In this document: piece by piece, positions 60,128-64,000 of the stretch
How positions within the stretch are numbered: position 1 is the first letter of the stretch
Layout of the letters: every line of letters starts with the position of its first letter
Origin: Ophiura sarsii
Taxonomy: Eukaryota > Echinodermata > Ophiuroidea > Amphilepidida > Ophiuridae
DNA length: 64,000 bases
Direction of reading: 5' to 3'
Assembly (NCBI GenBank): GCA_035610835.1
Contig: CM069458.1
Location: 35,520,718 to 35,584,717, forward strand
Translations under genes and position numbers: made by a program
Notes under the pieces: model-generated
Databases searched by the model: none
What the model was told of the DNA's origin: nothing
What the model saw: only the letters and a program-made list of their open reading frames with translations

Positions 60128-60930
60128 CAAATAATAATAATAATAATAAATAACATTTATACCGCGCCTTTGCCTAGGGATACAAAGCGCAAAAGCATGA
60201 AAAATACAACAGCAAAAAGAAAAACCATGGAGATAAAAAAAAGGAAACCAATTAAGGAAACAGATGATTTTTGAGTTTGGACTTAAAACATTGTACACTA
60301 GTGGCATTTCTAATAGCTACGGGTAATTTATTCCACATACGTGGAGCCACTACTGAGAAGGCTCTATCCCCAGCAGATTTCTTGGTGACAGGAACGACAA
60401 AATGAATGCTGTCAGCAGAGCGTGTTCTCATAGTGCTTTGAGATTGTTTCTTAACAAGACAGTCTTGAATATACTGGGGACAGAGCCCTTCCAAGGATTT
60501 GTACACATACAGCATTGTCTTATACATAATACGTTCATTTACTGGTAACCAGTGTAATTTAGCCAACAATGGGGATACATGCTCACGTCTGGGCTTGAGA
60601 CACACTAGTCTTGCACACTTGTTCTGCAAGATTTGCAACCGTTTCAGATCTTTCTTAGATATACAATTTAGCAAAATATTACAATAATCAAGACGAGAAA
60701 GAATGAGAGCTCTAACAATGTTGTGACAGGTATCAACATTAATATATGGACGGATTCTACGAATGTTTCGTAGGAGCCAGTTGATGGATCTACACAACTT
60801 GGTTACATGGTCAGACATACACATTTTATTATCGAAAACAACCCCAAGATTGCGAATAGTCTTAGACGGTAAAACCTCAGTATTGTCAAGAAAAAGACTG
60901 ACCTTACCTAACCTTTTCAAATCATAAGGA
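60128..60930 (-). mobile_element. LINE 3' fragment (L2/CR1-like), inserted in the RLE LINE
   Basis: 222-residue open frame (60920-60252) forming the C-terminal end of a reverse-transcriptase protein: NLGVVFDNKMCMSDHV, LILSRLDYCNILLNCI, LQILQNKCARLV, LAKLHWLPVNERI, then MWNKLPVAIRNATSVQCFKS. A 3' UTR with GCGCTTTGTATCCC and CGGTATAAATGTTA ends in (ATT)n at 60128-60150, as in L2/CR1 elements. 5'-truncated: no polymerase core (YADD) remains. Confidence 0.85.
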
Positions 60931-61177
60931 GATGTCGATTATTATTTTTGAACTCACTATTCCGTTCGAGCGTAACATCAATTCTGCTCATGATCGCAAA
61001 CTCAATAAATACGCCGGCCTTGCCAGTGACCTGCGAGAACAGGGTTATGACACAAAGCTCATATGTGTTGAAATTTGTTCCAGAGGCCTTATTTCAAATT
61101 CAAATAAGAGTTCCCTACAATCCATTTTCACCCCTTCTTTCCATCAGCAAAAAAATGAGGACACGGGCGTCAACTAA
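60931..61177 (+). mobile_element. RLE LINE remnant, second half of endonuclease
   Basis: SIIIFELTIPFERNINSAHD continues with RKLNKYAGLASDLREQGYD and ICSRGLIS. Joined to the part before the insertion, RPDLVLI...FELT gives the P-D...E spacing expected of a restriction-like endonuclease; the inserted LINE lies between the two catalytic residues. Confidence 0.7.
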
Positions 61178-61659
61178 AATGTTAAATCCTTGAGTCAGCG
61201 TGCAATAACATGTTCCTATTCTATTTTCTATTCCAAATATGACAAACAATGGTCATCGAGCATCAATTATATTAATAATTATATCTTGCTTACTCAGTGC
61301 AATATCCTCAGTCCTCTCAGTGTTTTTCTGGGCACATTTCATTGCTAAATTTTTATATTTATGTTTAGTGCAATACTTTTATTATGGAAAGCAGGCTTTC
61401 CTGACCCTTATGGTCCTTTTATCCCACAGTTTTAAATTGGTATTCATTTCCAGCTTCGTATGTTTTCATTTGTATGTGTCTGATTGTAATGTATTGTGTG
61501 CAATGCCTGCGGATGATTGTAAAAGGCCCATTGCCAAATCCATCCTCTAGTCTGGCGTTCTTTTCAATGTTTTTAAATAAAATTGGAATGATTAATAAAA
61601 TAATATATCTCTTTGAATGTATTAAATGTTTTTGGTCGGACAGGGGTAACGTTTAACAC

Positions 61660-62100
61660 CACCTGCACTACTAATCTGTGCTATGGCTGCGAGTCATGGG
61701 TGATCTCTCAAGACATGGAAAATAAAATCAATGCCTTTGCCGCCTCCTGCTACAGAATTATGCTGAATATTAGGCGGATTGACCACATCCCAAACACCAG
61801 CGTTTACGCCATGACCAGCACTGAGCCACTTATTCATTTGGTAAAGCTACGGCAGTTGAGATTCCTTGGTCACATCCTCCGGCTGCCAGAAGAAGAGCTG
61901 CAAAAAGATATGCTCTATACCTACCAACACATGGCAAAAGGAGACCAGGTCAACCGCGCACTTCATACCTTTCATATGTAAGACAATTACTCGGGGACAA
62001 AGAAGGTGCAATCCAAGAAAAACAGATTGCCGCACTTGCTACTGATCGTCGTGCATGGAGAAACCTTGTAGTCGCCTGCTCTGCAGCCGACGGATGATGA
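61660..62100 (+). mobile_element. LINE remnant, C-terminal end of a second RT protein type
   Basis: Encodes YGCESWVISQDMENKINAFA, then RQLRFLGHILRLPEEELQKD; after a one-base frameshift near 61940 it continues RPGQPRTSYLSYVRQLLG and TDRRAWRNLVVACSAADG, ending in two stops at 62095-62100. This is the familiar C-terminus of LINE reverse transcriptases in aquatic animals (YG-E-W...RFLGH-R...R-W). 5'-truncated and frameshifted. Confidence 0.8.
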
Positions 62101-63180
62101 TGGTCGGACCAACATATTCTCACATTAAAATTCATAATTGTGTTGTCTTAAAATGCATATATTTAACGCAATTATTTGTTTGCTTGATATTGCATATACA
62201 TTTAACAACAGTGGTAAAATCCAGTTCCAAAGGGAATGGCTGGCATTATAATGTTGTCTGTCGTTTTGCAAGATTACATCTGACATTTTGTAATTCAATC
62301 AATTCAATACTGATAGGGATACTAAGAGATGTGTTGAAAGCTGCACCCTCAATTAGGATAAAAACTGGGATTTCTACATGTTTACAATTGTATATATTAG
62401 GCCAAGTAACAAAAATAAAATGTTACTCGTCCGGACTTTTCAAAAAGTTGGTGAGGGAGGCCCTTATTATTTGTTATTTTCCATTTTTTTTGTTATTTTT
62501 CCAAGATTGGCGCCATGTCTAAGATGGCCGCCATAACATATTTAGAGATGGTTTTATGGTGCCGTTAAGTTTATTTTAATAAACTTAAAAGTTTCAATGT
62601 AGATCAACTACATGATTAATATACCATACTGTCCAATTGTCAAGAAAGTTGCTAATATCACAAACAATAATTTGCAGCTTGAATGACAAATGAATAGTGT
62701 GTGATCAATTTAGGATTGTTTGATTGCACCAACTATAAAATTGATGTCGCATGCAAATAAGCAACACTGTGTTAAAGTACATTCTTATGTTTGAATGCAA
62801 TCCCCAAAAACCTCACTTAATTCGATTGAAACCAATCTAAAATACAGGCTGTCCCAAAATGATTAGTACCCATCGATGTCCAAAGTTCAATAATTTTGGT
62901 CATCATCAAAATCGATGGGATTAGATCCGTTGTTTGTGTATCATCTTTGTCATACTGTACTATTTTATTAGAATTTGAGATCATTATGTAAAACATGGCG
63001 ATTTCACCTTTTTGACAAAGTGCTAAAAATGTGTGTGCTATTGCAGCTTGTTTGAACGAAATTTGTGTATTCTCATAATCTCTTGTCTACTCAATATAAT
63101 CTTGTGTGTCTTTCTGTTGTAACTGTTATTAGTTATGGGTGTTCAAATCATTAATACTTCTTCTCCTGACCTTAACCCTC
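62101..63180. other. Non-coding stretch
   Basis: No gene recognised; the 155-codon open frame at 62055-62522 overlaps the LINE end and has no recognised domain. Confidence 0.45.
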
Positions 63181-63470
63181 AAGCTAGTTTTTTTGTGCGT
63201 ATCGGGGGGAGGGGGGAAAAAGTACTATTTTTGGACCCGAAACATCACCCAGCACCCCCCCCCCCCCCCCCCCCCGGGATTCGATCGCGGGATCCGCACC
63301 CAGTCTGCCTCTCTACCAACTGAGCTAACTCCCTAGCGCATATGCGGGCACAAACTCCGTGCCCACATATGCCTGCGGTAGGTGACGTCATCGCGGCAAT
63401 GCAGCAGCACGTGCCTCGAGATAGTTTCTGGCAGTGAGATTTAGTGAGATTCAGCTGGGTTAGGGTTATT
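63181..63470 (-). repeat. tRNA-related repeat, copy 1
   Basis: On the minus strand, 63335-63276 reads GGGAGTTAGCTCAGTTGGTA...CGCGATCGAATCCC: a clear pol III A-box (TAGCTCAGTTGG) and a weaker B-box. The tRNA-like part is about 60 nt, too short for a tRNA, with no convincing anticodon arm. Followed by a C/G tract and AAGTACTATTTTTGGACCCG. Probably a tRNA-derived SINE head. Confidence 0.6.
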
Positions 63471-63502
63471 GGACATCAAAAATTGACATACCCTAACCAG
63501 TA

Positions 63503-63775
63503 AAGCTAGTTTTTTTGTGCGTATCGGGGGGAGGGGGGAAAAGTACTATTTTTTTGACCCGAAAAATCACCCAGCACCCCGGGATTCGATCGCGGGACCA
63601 TCCGCACCCAAGTCTGTCCCTCTACCAACTGAGCTAACTCCCTAGCGCATATGCGGGCACAAACTCCGTGCCCACATATGCCTGCGGTAGGTCATCGCGG
63701 CAATGCAGCAGCACGTGCCTGGAGATAGTTTCTGGCAGTGAGATTTAGTGAGATTCAGCTGGGTTAGGGTTATTT
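63503..63775 (-). repeat. tRNA-related repeat, copy 2
   Basis: Direct copy of 63181-63470, lacking the long C tract and a GACGT word. A-box GTTAGCTCAGTTGGTAGAGG on the minus strand at about 63642-63620. Joined to copy 1 by a 32-bp linker containing CATACCCTAACCAG. Confidence 0.6.
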
Positions 63776-64000
63776 CAATTTAACGGGTAAAAGAAGTTTG
63801 TCACACTTGACCCCATGCATTGTTTTATTTGACAAGTGTTTAGGGACTTCTAAATGAAGTGGTATTTGGTGAATCACCAGTTGCTTAGATTTCACATTGG
63901 AGAATATATTTCGTGAGGTTAAACACTAAGGGACTATATCTTTTTTAACAAGTTTGTAGGAAATTGCACCCCCTATATGAAAAAGAAGTCTAAGCCACTG

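Noticed and set aside
62055..62522. 155-codon plus-strand frame
   Set aside because: Begins inside the LINE end in the wrong frame and shows no recognisable domain.
63276..63335. Functional tRNA gene on the minus strand
   Set aside because: A-box is good, but the segment is about 60 nt, lacks a pairing anticodon arm and acceptor stem, and is duplicated as part of a longer repeat.

Overview
The window is animal (metazoan) nuclear DNA. The genes are split by GT-AG introns, intergenic DNA is AT-rich and packed with small inverted-repeat transposons, and there are satellites, microsatellites, long homopolymer tracts and a 100-N assembly gap. The gene set (DEG/ENaC channel, CUB-LDLa membrane protein, melatonin-receptor-like GPCR), the TTAGGG-like words and the repeat style suggest a marine invertebrate deuterostome, perhaps an echinoderm or hemichordate. 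That placement is inference. Nothing bacterial is seen.

Three protein-coding genes are supported. (1) A DEG/ENaC (ASIC-like) channel lies on the minus strand from 8557 down to 372. Six exons join in frame to 378 residues; the exons for the second membrane segment lie beyond the left edge. (2) A four-exon plus-strand gene at 15104-20804 encodes 565 residues: signal peptide, CUB, LDLa, one membrane span and a long polar tail. (3) A single-exon minus-strand class A GPCR of 319 residues at 58078-59037 resembles melatonin receptors. The three show no sign of a shared pathway beyond all being membrane proteins.

The rest is mostly repeats. Introns of gene 1 hold MITEs, including one nested in another (6263-7455). 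10.8-14.3 kb has a TTAA-ended MITE, a 910-bp TA-flanked palindrome and a diverged 0.5-kb repeat. 20.8-34.8 kb is a MITE graveyard that includes a striking 2.1-kb foldback element (25275-27378) made of CTTGG hairpins and bounded by inverted termini. 34.9-43.67 kb is a roughly 1.7-kb tandem satellite with degenerate telomere-like TTAGGG words and long G and C tracts. 43.67-48.5 kb has several MITEs whose ends look alike (TTAAGGG, three bases, CACNAC). 54.5-55.7 kb is a minisatellite with 35-bp hairpin units. 59.8-62.1 kb holds three LINE remnants, one inserted inside another. The right edge holds two direct copies of a tRNA-related repeat.

Most useful for follow-up: the foldback array, the group of TTAA-flanked MITE families with shared ends, the TACACT-ended elements built from iterated family-specific words, and the same-TTAA insertion pair at 27.67 and 31.94 kb.
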